Source of the DNA: Buxus sempervirens
Taxonomy: Eukaryota > Streptophyta > Magnoliopsida > Buxales > Buxaceae
DNA: 64,000 bases
Assembly (NCBI GenBank): GCA_947561395.2
Contig: OX387184.1
Span: 7,440,001-7,504,000, forward strand
Direction of reading: 5' to 3'
Made by a program: the position numbers and the translations under genes. Below the pieces are notes generated by a model. It searched no databases. It had not been told where the DNA came from and was given only the letters and a program-made list of their open reading frames with translations. Shown in pieces: positions 22,986 to 33,633 of this stretch; within the stretch, counting starts at the first letter, position 1; every line of letters starts with the position of its first letter.

Positions 22986-24233
22986 ATGCCAGGGAGCGTA
23001 CAGCCACTGGACGTGGGTGTTCAAATCCCATACCACTTTCGGTGCCCAATCTCGCTGGAGCTTATGCGGGATCCTGTCACGGTGAGCACCGGCCAGACCT
23101 ACGACCGAGCGAGCATCGAGTCATGGGTGGCCACCGGCAACACCACTTGCCCCGTCACCCGAACGCCTCTCGAAGATTTCACTCTCATTCCCAATCACAC
23201 CCTTCGCCGTCTCATCCAGGACTGGTGCGTCGCAAACCGCTCTCTGGGGATCGAACGCATCCCCACACCGAAGCAACCTGCCGATCCGTCCTTGGTTCGG
23301 TCCCTTCTGATCCAGGCCTCCTCCCACTCAAACCTTCCCCATCAACGCCTTTCCGCTCTCCGGCGACTCAGAGTTCTCGCCAGAGACTCCGACAAGAACC
23401 GCTTCACCATCTCTGCGCATAACCCCTGCCATGTTCTCCTCCCCATTGTATTCTCCGACACGCAATCCGAGTTGAACGAATTGTCTCACGAGTCTCTCGC
23501 GCTGCTCGTCATGTTTCCGCTAAACGAATCCGAGTGCTTATCCATAGCTTCTCAACCGGACCAGGTCTCTTTCCTTACTTCCCTCCTCTTCCACTTCTCG
23601 ATCGAAGTCCGGGTTAACGCAGCTGCACTTATCGAGATCGTGACCACGGGCACCACTTCGTCGGAGCTCCGGGTTCTGATCGGCAATGCAGACGGGATAT
23701 TCGAAGGAATTGTCGGTATTCTGAACGATCCGTTGGCTTATCCGAGAGCGTTGAAGGTGGGCATTAAAGCCCTATTCGCCTTGTGCCTGGTCAAGCACAA
23801 CCGCCAGAAGGCAATCTCCGCCGGAGCAGCGGACTCACTAATCGACCGATTGGCCGATTTCGAGAAATGCGACGCGGAACGGGCTCTGGCAACCATCGAA
23901 TTGCTGTGCCGGGTACCGGCAGGATGCGCGGCCTTCGGAACGCACGCGCTTACGGTCCCCCTTCTGGTGAAGATAATACTGAAAATATCGGAGCGCGCAA
24001 CGGAGTATGCAGCAGGGGCATTGTTCTCGCTATGTTCGGCGTCGGAGCAGTTACAGAGAGAAGCGGTGGCAGCGGGGGTGGTGACGCAGCTGTTGCTGCT
24101 GGTGCAGAGTGATTGCACGGAGCGAGCAAAACGCAAGGCGCAGCTATTGCTTAAGCTCCTCCGGGACTCGTGGCCTGACCATTCGATTACAAATTCCGAC
24201 GGTTTCGCTTGCAGCGATGTTGCACCATTCTGA
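22986..24233 (+). CDS. PUB25/PUB26: U-box E3 ubiquitin ligase with ARM repeats, PUB25/PUB26 type
   Basis: A single uninterrupted frame of 415 aa, about the length of Arabidopsis PUB25/26 (near 420 aa) and likewise intronless. The U-box covers about residues 14-88: IPYHFRCPISLELMRDPVTV, GQTYDR, SIESW, NTTCPVTR and the HTLRRLIQDWC end. A conserved IPTPKQPADP linker follows, then a helical ARM-repeat region from about 95 to 395 (LSALRRLRVLA, ALFALCLVKHNRQKAI, AAGALFSLCS, LLLLVQSDCTERAKRKAQLLLKLL in segments). U-box proteins of this group attach ubiquitin to target proteins; Arabidopsis PUB25/26 act on MYB15 in cold signalling and on BIK1 in immunity. Whether this copy does the same is inference. 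The start follows a GA-rich leader and matches the family N-terminus. GC content is clearly higher than the flanks, as is common for intronless PUB genes. PUB25 and PUB26 orthology cannot be separated here. Confidence 0.95.
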   Translation: MPGSVQPLDVGVQIPYHFRCPISLELMRDPVTVSTGQTYDRASIESWVATGNTTCPVTRTPLEDFTLIPNHTLRRLIQDWCVANRSLGIERIPTPKQPADPSLVRSLLIQASSHSNLPHQRLSALRRLRVLARDSDKNRFTISAHNPCHVLLPIVFSDTQSELNELSHESLALLVMFPLNESECLSIASQPDQVSFLTSLLFHFSIEVRVNAAALIEIVTTGTTSSELRVLIGNADGIFEGIVGILNDPLAYPRALKVGIKALFALCLVKHNRQKAISAGAADSLIDRLADFEKCDAERALATIELLCRVPAGCAAFGTHALTVPLLVKIILKISERATEYAAGALFSLCSASEQLQREAVAAGVVTQLLLLVQSDCTERAKRKAQLLLKLLRDSWPDHSITNSDGFACSDVAPF

Positions 24234-26123
24234 CGATTCTTGTTCTTCTTCTTCGACATCAATGTTGAAAAACCAAAAAAAAAAAAAAAGTAAATTGAGG
24301 ATCTTAGATCGGTATATAAACATCTGTATGTGTATGTCCGTATGTATCTTTGTATGTATGCAATTTTTTGTTTTTGATTAAAATTTAAAATAGAAATTTT
24401 CAAAAGAGACGTAACCGACTGTATGGTTGTGAGTGCCAGTAGACTGAGATAAAGTTTACTTAATATGGTTAGGGCGCGTCATCAACACATGTTATTCGTG
24501 GTAGCTGGTTCATTTGAGAGAGACGGGGAGAGAGAGAAGTTTGACCTTTGACCATTACAGGAGGGGAGAGCCAAAAAGAAAAGTGATCAGTGGACCGTGT
24601 GAAAGGGAAGGGCTTATCAGAAGGGTCGAGCCACGAAAGAGACGGGAGTGGGGGAGGAATTATGATTTATGTGGGTGGGTTAAATGAGCTTCTCCTTTAG
24701 ATGGTAAAGATGCCAGCAGAGGCGTGCTTTCTCGAAGAGGATAGTCTTACTATGAATAATGGCATTTTTTTGTGCCGGGTCCAGCCCAAAGAATAGGTAT
24801 CATAGTAATCATACGCATATTTACAGCAATGGGTATCATGTCATGTTAGAATTACCATATAAAGGAATGAAATCGTCTGCCGCAAGATCTTGCCATAAAC
24901 CCTACAGAGGCTTTTGTTTTTTCAAATGTTGCAGAATCTCACGGAGGTTGCAAGGTCTGTAGTAGAAGAATTTACTCTCGATCCAGTCCGTCAAATTTGC
25001 AGACTTTTTGTAATACTCATGTACAATATCTTATAAATAAATCCTAGGAGCATCTGCTATGATGTTTTGTTATATGTGTCAATTTACTTTAGGGAAGATG
25101 ATATTTTTAAGTGATCTCTTTGTGTCACATTAAGATTACTTATATCTAAAATGTAGTCTTAAGTGATTTCTTTGCATGTGTTAAACATGGTATGTGACCT
25201 AAGATTGATTTCTAACATACGTGCAGAAAATGGGATTGTTGTAATAATGTTGCATGTGTGGGGTACCTGTGTCTTACCAGGTAACCATATCTAGATGCAG
25301 AGTTCTTATCCGTGGAGTTCCAAACAACCATAACTCTCTATTTAATTAATGGGTGCCATGTGCAATGTTGCATATGGATGATTGAAAAGCAGCCTAGTGG
25401 GGCCAGGTTTGAAAACACTGGTTTGTCACAATAATCATTCTTTTCATCATCTTTCAGAAATATCAGCCTAGTTTCTAGATTTTGGTATTTCATTGCACCC
25501 CTAGATATTTGTCACTAGTTGCATACAAAAGCAAGTCTTTCTTTTTAATAGAAACTAAAAATGGATCAAGTTTCAGTGTCCACCAAGAAGGCGACCAAAA
25601 AGATTAGCCCTTTACACAATGTTTTGAAATAGTTAACTCCACCGATTTTTTTCTTTTTTCATTTTTTTTTTAAGTATTCTTATATCTTTTGGGCATCAGA
25701 TTTTCTTTACGTGTAACAAATTGGCACATGACATAAAATTGTAATATCTAATACTATTTAATAAAGGGAATTCCGCATATTCTCAACTACGTGTCATCTG
25801 CTATTCAAAGAGCCCCTCCTTTTTGTTTATGTTGACTCCTATACCTATACCTATATTTAAATTAGTTTGATATCTAAATATGTCGCTTACTCATATAATC
25901 ACCTACAAAATTAGGTAGTACAATTCATGTATATGCACATAGAGCGGTATACACATGTACCCACTATGACATGTAATAAAGAACAGAATTAATGGGTGTA
26001 TGGATTAGGTTCTGACTAGTTTGTTTGCATTAGCTTCAGTTTTACAAACCTCATCCTCTTTACTCAAAGCAAGGGTTGGTGTTGACTATCAAACCGTTAA
26101 ATTAGGAACACTCAACCCAATCC
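24234..26123. other. Intergenic region right of the U-box gene
   Basis: The 3' UTR of the U-box gene probably ends within the first 200-300 bases; a poly-A run occurs at about 24275-24289. The rest is AT-rich with no recognisable gene. A Helitron-like start (tctaatactatttaataaag) lies near 25749, without an identified partner end. Confidence 0.4.
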
Positions 26124-26345
26124 ATGAATTGTCGTGATCAGTTGGTCCAACTCATAAATCAGGCTCAGAATTCTGCTCGTTGAAAGCTAACATCAATGCA
26201 ATTTGTTAAAGCTATAAATCTATTATTCATAAAGCATGAATTGTCATAACCGATCAGTTGGGCCAACTCATAAATTAGGCTTAGAATTCAGCTCGTTGAA
26301 AGCTAAGACCAACGCAACTAGTTAAAGCTATAATTCAACTCGTCA
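26124..26345. repeat. Tandem repeat, about 112-bp unit, two copies
   Basis: Unit one (from 26124, atgaattgtcgtgatcagtt) and unit two (from 26236, atgaattgtcataaccgatc) run in parallel through ccaactcataaat, agaattc, gctcgttgaaagctaa and gttaaagctataa. Differences are mostly single bases and one small insertion. Confidence 0.8.
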
Positions 26346-26410
26346 ACCACCTTTGGGCGTCACCATAGGGGGTTTCTCTCTGTTGCGGAATGCTCGGATT
26401 GAGCCATAGC

Positions 26411-26778
26411 CAAGGTTTACAGTTTCGGCTTCTATGCCCCCAGCGATGCGTTTCGCTGGGGGAAATCGTCAATTTGCATCGTTGAAGAAACGTACCGAAA
26501 TTTCGAGCGAAACAGTCGGCGTGCCGACCAAAACGGACCGAAACGGGCGAAAAATGTAAATTTTTTAATTTTTTTTAGCGAAACGGGCGGGGTGCCGGCA
26601 AAACGGAGCAGCGTGCCGTCGAAATTTCGCCGAAATCCAAAAAAACATAATTTTTTATTTTTATTTTTTTGCCCATTAAAATTTTCCGGCGTTTCGGCGG
26701 CACGCCAGCAGCGTGCCGCCGAAATGCCTTTCAGTGCCCTGGGCGGCACGCCCAGTGGCACCAAAACTTAAAACCTTG
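26411..26778. mobile_element. hAT-type MITE, 368 bp, exact 8-bp duplication
   Basis: The termini are caaggtttacagtttcgg and, on the other strand, caaggttttaagttttgg. The target-site duplication gccatagc is exact at 26403-26410 and 26779-26786. The interior holds repeated words such as gaaacgggcg, gtgccg and cggcacgcc. Copy B of the host segment shows the site without the insertion (gccataac at the same place). No coding capacity. Confidence 0.9.
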
Positions 26779-26856
26779 GCCATAGCTACCAAATCAACCA
26801 ATTCAACTCGTCAACCCCCCTTTGGGCATGACCATAGGGGGTTCCTCTCTGCTGCG

Positions 26857-27086
26857 CAGTGGCGGAACCAGCCTTTAGCTAGGGGGGGCAATTGCCCCCC
26901 CTAAATTTTTATTTTTTAATTAAATATACATATTTTTCTATATTTTTTGATTGAAATTTGTGTTTTGCCCCCCCTAAAATTTCTGGTTTGCCCCTCTAAT
27001 TCCTTGAAGTTTTTATATTTCATGTATAAGTGTTAATTGAAAATTTTTTTTGCCCCCTCCAATTTGGACTCCTGGTTCCGCCACTG
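26857..27086. mobile_element. hAT-type MITE, 230 bp, perfect 15-bp ends and 8-bp duplication
   Basis: The element starts cagtggcggaaccag and ends with its exact reverse complement. The target-site duplication ctgctgcg is exact at 26849-26856 and 27087-27094. The inside is AT-rich with blocks of C or G (gcaattgccccccc). Copy A of the host segment shows the empty site (ctgttgcg). The perfect ends suggest a fairly recent insertion. Confidence 0.92.
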
Positions 27087-27119
27087 CTGCTGCGGAATAT
27101 TCGGATTGAGCCATAACTA

Positions 27120-27315
27120 CCAAATCAACCCCGTCTTAGTTGGGGGGAATTGGACCAGCACCACAACACCACAAGAGTGCACCATTCCTGTAGGTAGAGA
27201 TAATTGCCCGAGTCTTTGGACAAACCTTGCATCCAGGGGATTTGATCCTTATACCTCTAGCCTCCAAACCATTTGGGAGTAGCCCGCAGGACCGCTGAAC
27301 CACCACTTCCGTGGT
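27120..27315 (-). mobile_element. Possible tRNA-derived SINE
   Basis: On the minus strand an A-box-like word (tggttcagcggt, near 27300) is followed after about 50 bases by a B-box-like word (ggatcaaatccc, near 27240), then a non-tRNA body ending near a short inverted stretch at 27121-27139 (ccccgtcttagttgggggg). No clean target-site duplication was found, and the family is not recognised. Could be another repeat type. Confidence 0.35.
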
Positions 27316-27970
27316 TTATTCATAAACCTATATACAAACCCCATTAATACACCAGGATATTAATGTTATAAAATACCATACACTCCCGGTTTCAGCTAAG
27401 TTCAACACATAAACTGATTTTTATTTCTAAAACCCATCAGCGGCTCTAAAAAAGCTTCAAATCAGGAACTTTGTGCTTTGTTACTTAATGGTTTCCACAG
27501 GGAGATGCAATTAAAAAAAAAAAAAATTTTCTTTTCAGTTCTTGCATGCGAGGTGCACAGGTAAATGAAATTGGTACTGCTAGATTCCAGGAAGCTTAAA
27601 GTTTTTTCTCCTTTCCTTTGGGTGATGATGAAAACAAATATGTACGTACTTTGGAACTTCAACATGAGAGATTAATTAACTATCACATAAATTGAATTTA
27701 AACATTTTCTGGAGGAATAGTAAACATAGATCCATCCGGTGACCTAAATATTTCCATGGCAGTTCATATGTACCGGCCCGGAACCAATCTAATTCGGTGG
27801 AAAGCACCAAAAAGTTTTTTTGAAAATTGAGAGAAGTTATACATACCCATTCAGTTACCCAAAAGGAGACTCTGCTCGTCCTATAAAAATGGAAGCAGTA
27901 AATCTAATTCGCCTGTAGTCACAATCTTATAGGAGAAAGCTTGGAAAACTTAACCACATTAATTCCTTTG
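27316..27970. other. 3' flank of the ZHOUPI-like gene
   Basis: AT-rich sequence with an A-run at about 27510-27525; it should include the 3' UTR and poly-A site of the minus-strand bHLH gene. No gene seen. Confidence 0.4.
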
Positions 27971-30586
27971 TCAACATGATGAAAGCCAGAAGATCATCTC
28001 TCCAACTGCGAGCTTGTATGTTTCTTCCACTGGCACTAGGGCTTCCTGGAGTTGATCAGAAATCCCACTTGCCTGTTCAATATGCCACATCATAGAATGA
28101 GAAACATATATATACATTCAAATTAATAAAAACCAATACTTGCGGGCACACCATAAAGTATATTTCATGTTTCTTGCACTATTTTTTGGTTAAAATTGGT
28201 AGAGTCATATTTGAATTTGATGTAGACCAAGAAAGGAAGCCATGACATAGGTAGGGTGCACTAGGTCATCCACATTTTGAAACTATGATAATCACATATA
28301 ATGATGGTGAGCCAACTTAAAATAAGGAGGAAATTAATGGTGAGCCAACTTAAAATAAGTTGATCTCCTGATGTAGTCAATTGACGAATATTAACTGTAG
28401 TAGCAAAATGCCATTATCAAGTTGAAGAAAATAATGTGTATAGGGATGTTTATCAATAACAAAGATCAAACTAAATATCATGGGTGCTTAAAAATATAAG
28501 GAACTATGATATCTATAAAAAAAAATAATTCCCATTGCATGTCCAGTTAAATGGGAACATATATATCCCTGGAAAAGTGAAATTGCCATGAGAGAAGAAG
28601 ATGAAAATTTGGTGGTAAACAGTTTAATTAGTCATGTCCACGGTTGAGTGAAAATTAAAGCAGAAGAAGTTTTGGAATGATTCACTGATCAATTGAGAAC
28701 TTTCTGATTACCTCTAGTACCACATGGAGTACAAATAAAATCCTAACAAAATATGGCTTAGTATCGCTCGTGTAGCATGGATTTGATCCCTCAGATTCAG
28801 AAAGTTGAATGCATAGGATGATAGCCCAAAAGGAGGAAGAAGAATATATAGATGGTGAAAAGCTAGCTATATAATCTCAAAATGAAGGATTTCAACTCGT
28901 AACTTACATGGGTGTGGATCATATACATGCTCCGGTAATAGTCTGAAGAAATGTGAGCTGACACCACCTCCAATTTATGCTTCTCTAGTATGTAGAATAC
29001 TGTGGCTAGAATCCCTGGCTTCCTCAATGAGCATACACTAATTTGTGCATCTTCACCACTTACACTCAAGACAACATTCGGCGAAGACCATGTTTGAAAA
29101 CAAGGAGGAAACTGGGGGATCGAAAGTGGGTAGGCCGAGTTCATGGTCATAGCCAAGTTCTTTGAAGATCCCTGATCAGCCAAGAATGCTTCCCTGGAAT
29201 CGAGTGCTAGCAGTGGTGGCACCACCATTGATGGTTCATAGTCAAAGCTCGTTGAGCCTCTCAGCATTTCTAGCCTTTGTTTTTGTAGCTTCTGGAGAGA
29301 GCGTTGAAGGGTTTTGATGTAATTCACTGCTTCATCCACGATAGTAGACTTGTCAGCCTGCATGTTCAGAGTTCAAATTCACAATCGAAATGTAAGAATT
29401 ACAGAATTTTAATCTTAATTAATGACAAGTACAGTTCAAAATATATTCCAAACATATTATAACCGAAGAAATTAATCTTGTACCTATTAATATTACTTGA
29501 TTTCTTTGGATAGAATTAAGTATCTTTTTAAGTATAAAATTCAAACAAATTGCATATATAATCGGTGAATTCCGACCAATAAATATTGCAGCCTGTTTGA
29601 TCTACAGCTCGACCCAAATGGGTGTTTTCTTCTTTAATTAATTGTATGTTTGTAATAAAAAGGTCACCCCACCAGTTTAGTAATTTTTGGTGGAGACACA
29701 AGAGATCGATGCCACTGAGGATCAATCCTTTCAAACAAGACATAGAAAAACACAGTTCCTCATGTCAGTACTTTGTTAGTAATATCTAGCAGTGGCTCAG
29801 ATCTGAAGCTGTTGGTCTGATCTTCGCCCCATATTAGTATCCCATATGATAAATGAATCAGAAATTTGGAAGCTATTGGATAGAATGAGCTTGGGACCTA
29901 GCGATCTCTACGCACCACAAGAATCTTGCTTTTGAGGTTATGGGTGAAATTGTATAGAATATAGGAACCTTTTCTCTCCCGGAGGCTGAAAGAAAGATAA
30001 AAAAAAGGGGTGAAAAAGACAGAAACAACCCACTTTCCCTTGCAGGAAAGAAATATAAAAGCTCTGACATACTAGTTTTCTTTAGGAAACAGCGAGGATC
30101 GACAACTAGTCTGGTTTCCTTTGACAGCTCGAGAGAGAGAGAGTTTGCCAGAGCAGACCCTAAAGGCCTAAATTCCTAATTATTCCTAAAACTAGAAGTA
30201 TCTGGTATTACCTTAGCAGGCAGTTGAGGAAGCAAGGCATGAAGACTGGAGAACATGTTCCTCATCTTCTTCCTCCTTTCTCTCTCTGTCCATATATGTA
30301 TTTCGTGGTCTGAGTCAGCCCCACCACCCTCACCGCCCCGTTTACACTCATTCCATTCACCACTTCCCTTTCCACTTTTAGGAACCATGTTTCGCCTCCG
30401 CTTCTGAGCCGCTGGTGGCGTTGTAGTCACCGTCCTTGTGGGACTGTTTGAACCGGATCCAGGCAGTTTCTTGCTGGACTTGTCTTCACCACCATCACCA
30501 CCACCTGAATTATCAGAATTGGAGAAAGGCCATGAATGGTTTTCCCATAAGAAGCTGCCATGGTCTTCTCCTCCTTCCTCAGACAT
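27971..30586 (-). CDS. ZOU: bHLH transcription factor ZHOUPI / bHLH95 (RGE1)
   Basis: Three exons join in phase 0: 30586-30212, 29357-28908 and 28072-27971 (927 nt, 308 aa, the same length as I recall for Arabidopsis bHLH95). The bHLH lies at about residues 94-157: basic part [15 protein letters not shown] with the His-Glu-Arg set expected for E-box/G-box binding, loop at LPQLPAK, helix two [18 protein letters not shown] conserved [12 protein letters not shown] and [17 protein letters not shown] region (about 215-300) is the ACT-like C-terminal domain, finished by exon 3 ([15 protein letters not shown]). In Arabidopsis this factor acts in endosperm, with ICE1, to drive endosperm breakdown and embryo cuticle formation; the role here is inferred from the orthologous match. 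The ATG at 30586 is chosen because [15 protein letters not shown] aligns with the family start, but the frame is open to another ATG at 30745. The leader contains a GA repeat at about 30601-30620. Confidence 0.93.
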
Positions 30587-31113
30587 GGATCCTTTGGGCT
30601 GAGAGAGAGAGAGAGAGACAGAAAGGGTTATGGTATGGAGGGGTGGGAGGGAAGAGAGGTAGGTTAAGGAAGGCGTTTTAAAAAGGTGGCAAAGTTTAGG
30701 TGTAGAGATGATTCGCCTGCAAGGAAGAACCCAAAATACAATCATAAGCCAATGCCGTTATCGGCGTCGAAACAAAAACCGATAGCGACGCGCGTGTTAC
30801 AAAGGTTTCTCCAGGTGGGTCCCTCCACATTTTTTCCAAATTACTACGAGGCCACCATCCTCCCGATTTAGCATCTTCTTAATTAATTATGGACTATAGG
30901 AGCCTCATTAATTTTCTTTCCTTTTATATGTTATTGAGGTTAAAGCAAAACAAGCAAGAAAATAAGGTAGACAAAGAGTCGTACAATACAAGCATCTGAA
31001 TGGCTCTACCATTTTAAGACGCCTATTTCCACAAATGATAAGTAATTCTTTTACTGAAAACATTGGGTTACAGAGCACAAAACCCTCTCTTGGTGTACTG
31101 CGAATCCTTTGTG
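30587..31113. promoter_or_regulatory. Probable promoter and 5' UTR of the ZHOUPI-like gene
   Basis: Upstream of the minus-strand start codon lies a CT-rich leader (GA repeat on the plus strand at 30601-30620), then mixed sequence. No firm TATA box or factor site was assigned. Confidence 0.35.
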
Positions 31114-31227
31114 CCTATTAGGTATGCCGGTATTGTATGCCGCCTATAGGCACATGCCATATGGAGGAGAGAGTATGTTAATGCACTCTTGCTATTGGCG
31201 GCATATAATACCGGCACACCTAATGGG
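31114..31227. repeat. Foldback element, 31-bp arms
   Basis: The arm at 31114-31144 (starting cctattaggtatgccggt) and the arm at 31197-31227 are reverse complements at 28 of 31 positions, with a 52-base loop. This looks like a very small MITE or foldback element. No clear target-site duplication was found. Confidence 0.7.
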
Positions 31228-32830
31228 TTTATGAAAATTCGAATTAGTTTGGGTTTGAAAGAAAGATTATGATCTTATTTTGTTTTAAATTTTTATGGAA
31301 ATCATTCTTTTTGCTACCTAGACTAGACTAGATATATAATGAGCTTAATTTCAATGGTTGGTTCACCAACTGAGTCGAGAAATGTTGGAACCATGCTTGA
31401 ACTGCGATGCCACTTTCACAAATGAGGTAGCCATTATTCAAAACTCTTTTAATTAATTCAAAAAATAAAGCAGGGTAATAATCAATAAATAGTAGTTAAG
31501 GGGGAATGGCAGAGGAGTAAAAAGGGAATGCAAGAAGAAGCAGAGGTTTGGAAAGGGAGACGCGTAAACGTCATGCAGGTGAAGCATAACAAGACATGAT
31601 TTCGCCGTTATTTCTCAAGATATCTGGCACCGAAAACTGCGGCCAGACCCAGACAGACATCCCCTCCTCTCTCTTTCAATGTTGCCCATGTCTTAGAACA
31701 TCATCTCCCAGCTGCCAGCACTAGCTACAAAACTTCAAAGGAAATTAAAAAGTAGTAGAAACTATATATAAAGAATTTCTAGTGATGACACAGTATTATT
31801 CCTTGTTCCTACTTAATGTTGAATATCGAAATTGTCTACATGCGGTAGAGAAAAAGATTAACGTCAACAGAATACAATAATACATAACCAAATGCCAAGT
31901 ATAACCGTGCAAGACGATTGCACAAGCTGTCACTTTCACAGAGAAGAGCTACGTACGTATCAAAACCATCTTTCTTTGTCGAGAAATAGTTGTTATTAGA
32001 AGGGGGAGCAGCTTGCAACCAAAAACCAGTTTTACTCAAAGATTAAAAAACCAACACATGTTTACGTGAAGGTAGTTTTACTATTATTATTATTATTATT
32101 TTCTTTTTTATGTTAGTACGTAAAAGGCCAAACAGAACATCGAAAAAGTAGATTGAAGAAACGTCAGGAAAAATGAACCACCGGTGATTCATAATTAACA
32201 TTAAAAATAAAAAAAAGAAAGGCAAAAACCGCTGCACAGAGGAATCGGTGTTCTTTCTTAATTTCTCTCCCTGTCTGTCTGTCTGTCTCGGGTGGCAAAG
32301 CTTGTGTTCGACGTTTTCGTAATGATGACGGTGAAAACGCGGTTTCTGCAGGTTCTCCCCAACAACGTGGCTGTCTCCGTTTGATCCAGTCGGAGCAAGC
32401 CTGGAACGGCATCTGTGCGGCTCGGCATTCGGTTGGTGTTAACAATTTGGCATGTACTAGGTTCAAAAACCCTTTGTCTACAATTTTATTTGCAGCTTTC
32501 ACAAGATTGCTTAAAAATTCATAGATATGCCATTCACATTACACATGACACGATCCCAATTCAGGCTTCACATAAGGTTGTAGATAAAGGTCCCACAAGA
32601 TCTCAATTGGTACTACTATTGCACAAGGGAAGGAATTTCCAACTCTTTCAGTGTGGCACACATAGGTGCACTCATACGCTGGAATCGCCTGCTATATGGG
32701 CCTAAATTGGTTCCTTCCTGCTATTGAAGTGAGCCCACGGTTAGTGTTTTTCATTTTTTTTATAATTGCTATAGCTGTAGAATAATACTTTCCGAAATCT
32801 GTTGGAGCCTTTGGCTGGAAGATCTGCTGG
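31228..32830. other. Intergenic region
   Basis: AT-rich with a TTA/TAT-rich microsatellite at about 32081-32100 and short gctgtc/tgtctgtc repeats near 32270-32288. No open frame resembles a protein. Confidence 0.4.
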
Positions 32831-32897
32831 TCCAATGGTGAATTGTGTGTACACATCTATGAGTGAAGCTTATGTGTACAAACAATTCACCATTGGA
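32831..32897. repeat. Near-perfect 26-bp inverted repeat with short loop
   Basis: tccaatggtgaattgtgtgt begins the left arm (32831-32856). The right arm (32872-32897) is its reverse complement at 25 of 26 bases, with a 15-base loop. It lies 8 bp left of a hAT-like end at 32906. It could be a foldback element or a hairpin able to give small RNA. Confidence 0.75.
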
Positions 32898-32905
32898 TTA
32901 GCAAA

Positions 32906-33090
32906 TAGGGTTGGCAATGGGTCGGATATATATCCGAATTTGATCCGAATCCGATCCGAAATTGGCGAATCTAATATGAAATCTAAGATCCGTGGTTCGA
33001 ATACGGATCTGAAATCTAAGATCTGAAAAAATTCGGATTCAAATACGAATATACATATATCCGATCCGAATAGGATCCGACCGAAATCAT
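32906..33090. mobile_element. hAT-like MITE, left end only
   Basis: Starts tagggttggcaatgggtcgg and then carries atatatccgaat, gatccgaa and ggttcgaatacggat words. It shares most of its length with the element at 33456-33633 (for example the stretch with ctaagatc, attcggattcaaatacga and atatccgatccg). The right terminal repeat is missing and the boundary at about 33090 is approximate. Confidence 0.55.
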
Positions 33091-33455
33091 ATATATTCTA
33101 TACATAAACCCAGAGTAGACATTGGTTAGACTGTAGGCCATTTATAAACTATGTTTGAACCATCATAACTAAAACAAAAAACCTTTAGAGAACGATTTGC
33201 CCTAAATCTAAACTTTCTCTCCTCTTTGTCACTGCCACCCTCCGGCGACTAGTACCTGCAAATCCACTTAAAGAACCAATTCCAAAACCCCCTATTTTGA
33301 AACTTTTTTTGCTCTGAAATTCCATTGTCCAGAACAGGCCGGTCGTTCTAAGTTCCGGGGTACGCTTTTTTTTTGTCAATCGCTCAATATCCACTGTTGC
33401 GTAGTGCTTTAAATTTGAAGTTCAAACCCATTTCTCATTTAAATCCCTCTCCGAG

Positions 33456-33633
33456 TAGGGCTGGCAATGAGTGAGATATATATCCGAATTAGATCCGAAA
33501 CCGAAATTGGCGAATTCGAATATAGGATTTAGATCCATGGTTCGAATACGGATGAAATCTAAGATCCGATAAAATTCGGATTCAAATACGAATATACATA
33601 TATCCGATCCGTATTTAACCGATTGCCACCCTA
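33456..33633. mobile_element. hAT-like MITE, 178 bp
   Basis: The left end tagggctggcaatgag and the reverse complement of the right end tagggtggcaatcggtt match as terminal inverted repeats. The inside is built of gatccgaa, cgaattcg and atatccga words. The 8 bases on either side do not match, so the duplication has decayed or the copy is rearranged. It is related to the partial copy at 32906. Confidence 0.65.

Larger units (their letters stand above)
26334..27130. repeat. Two tandem copies of a segment, each split by a different MITE
   Basis: Copy A runs 26334-26410 and continues at 26787-26800. Copy B runs about 26801-26856 and continues at 27095-27130. Both read caactcgtcaacc, ctttgggc, accataggggg, ctctctg, tgcggaat, cggattgagccata, ctaccaaatcaacc. 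Copy A is interrupted by the element at 26411-26778, copy B by the element at 26857-27086. Confidence 0.85.

Noticed and set aside
30587..30745. Longer start for the ZHOUPI-like protein at 30745
   Set aside because: Not used as the main start, because family similarity begins at the ATG at 30586; kept as a finding.
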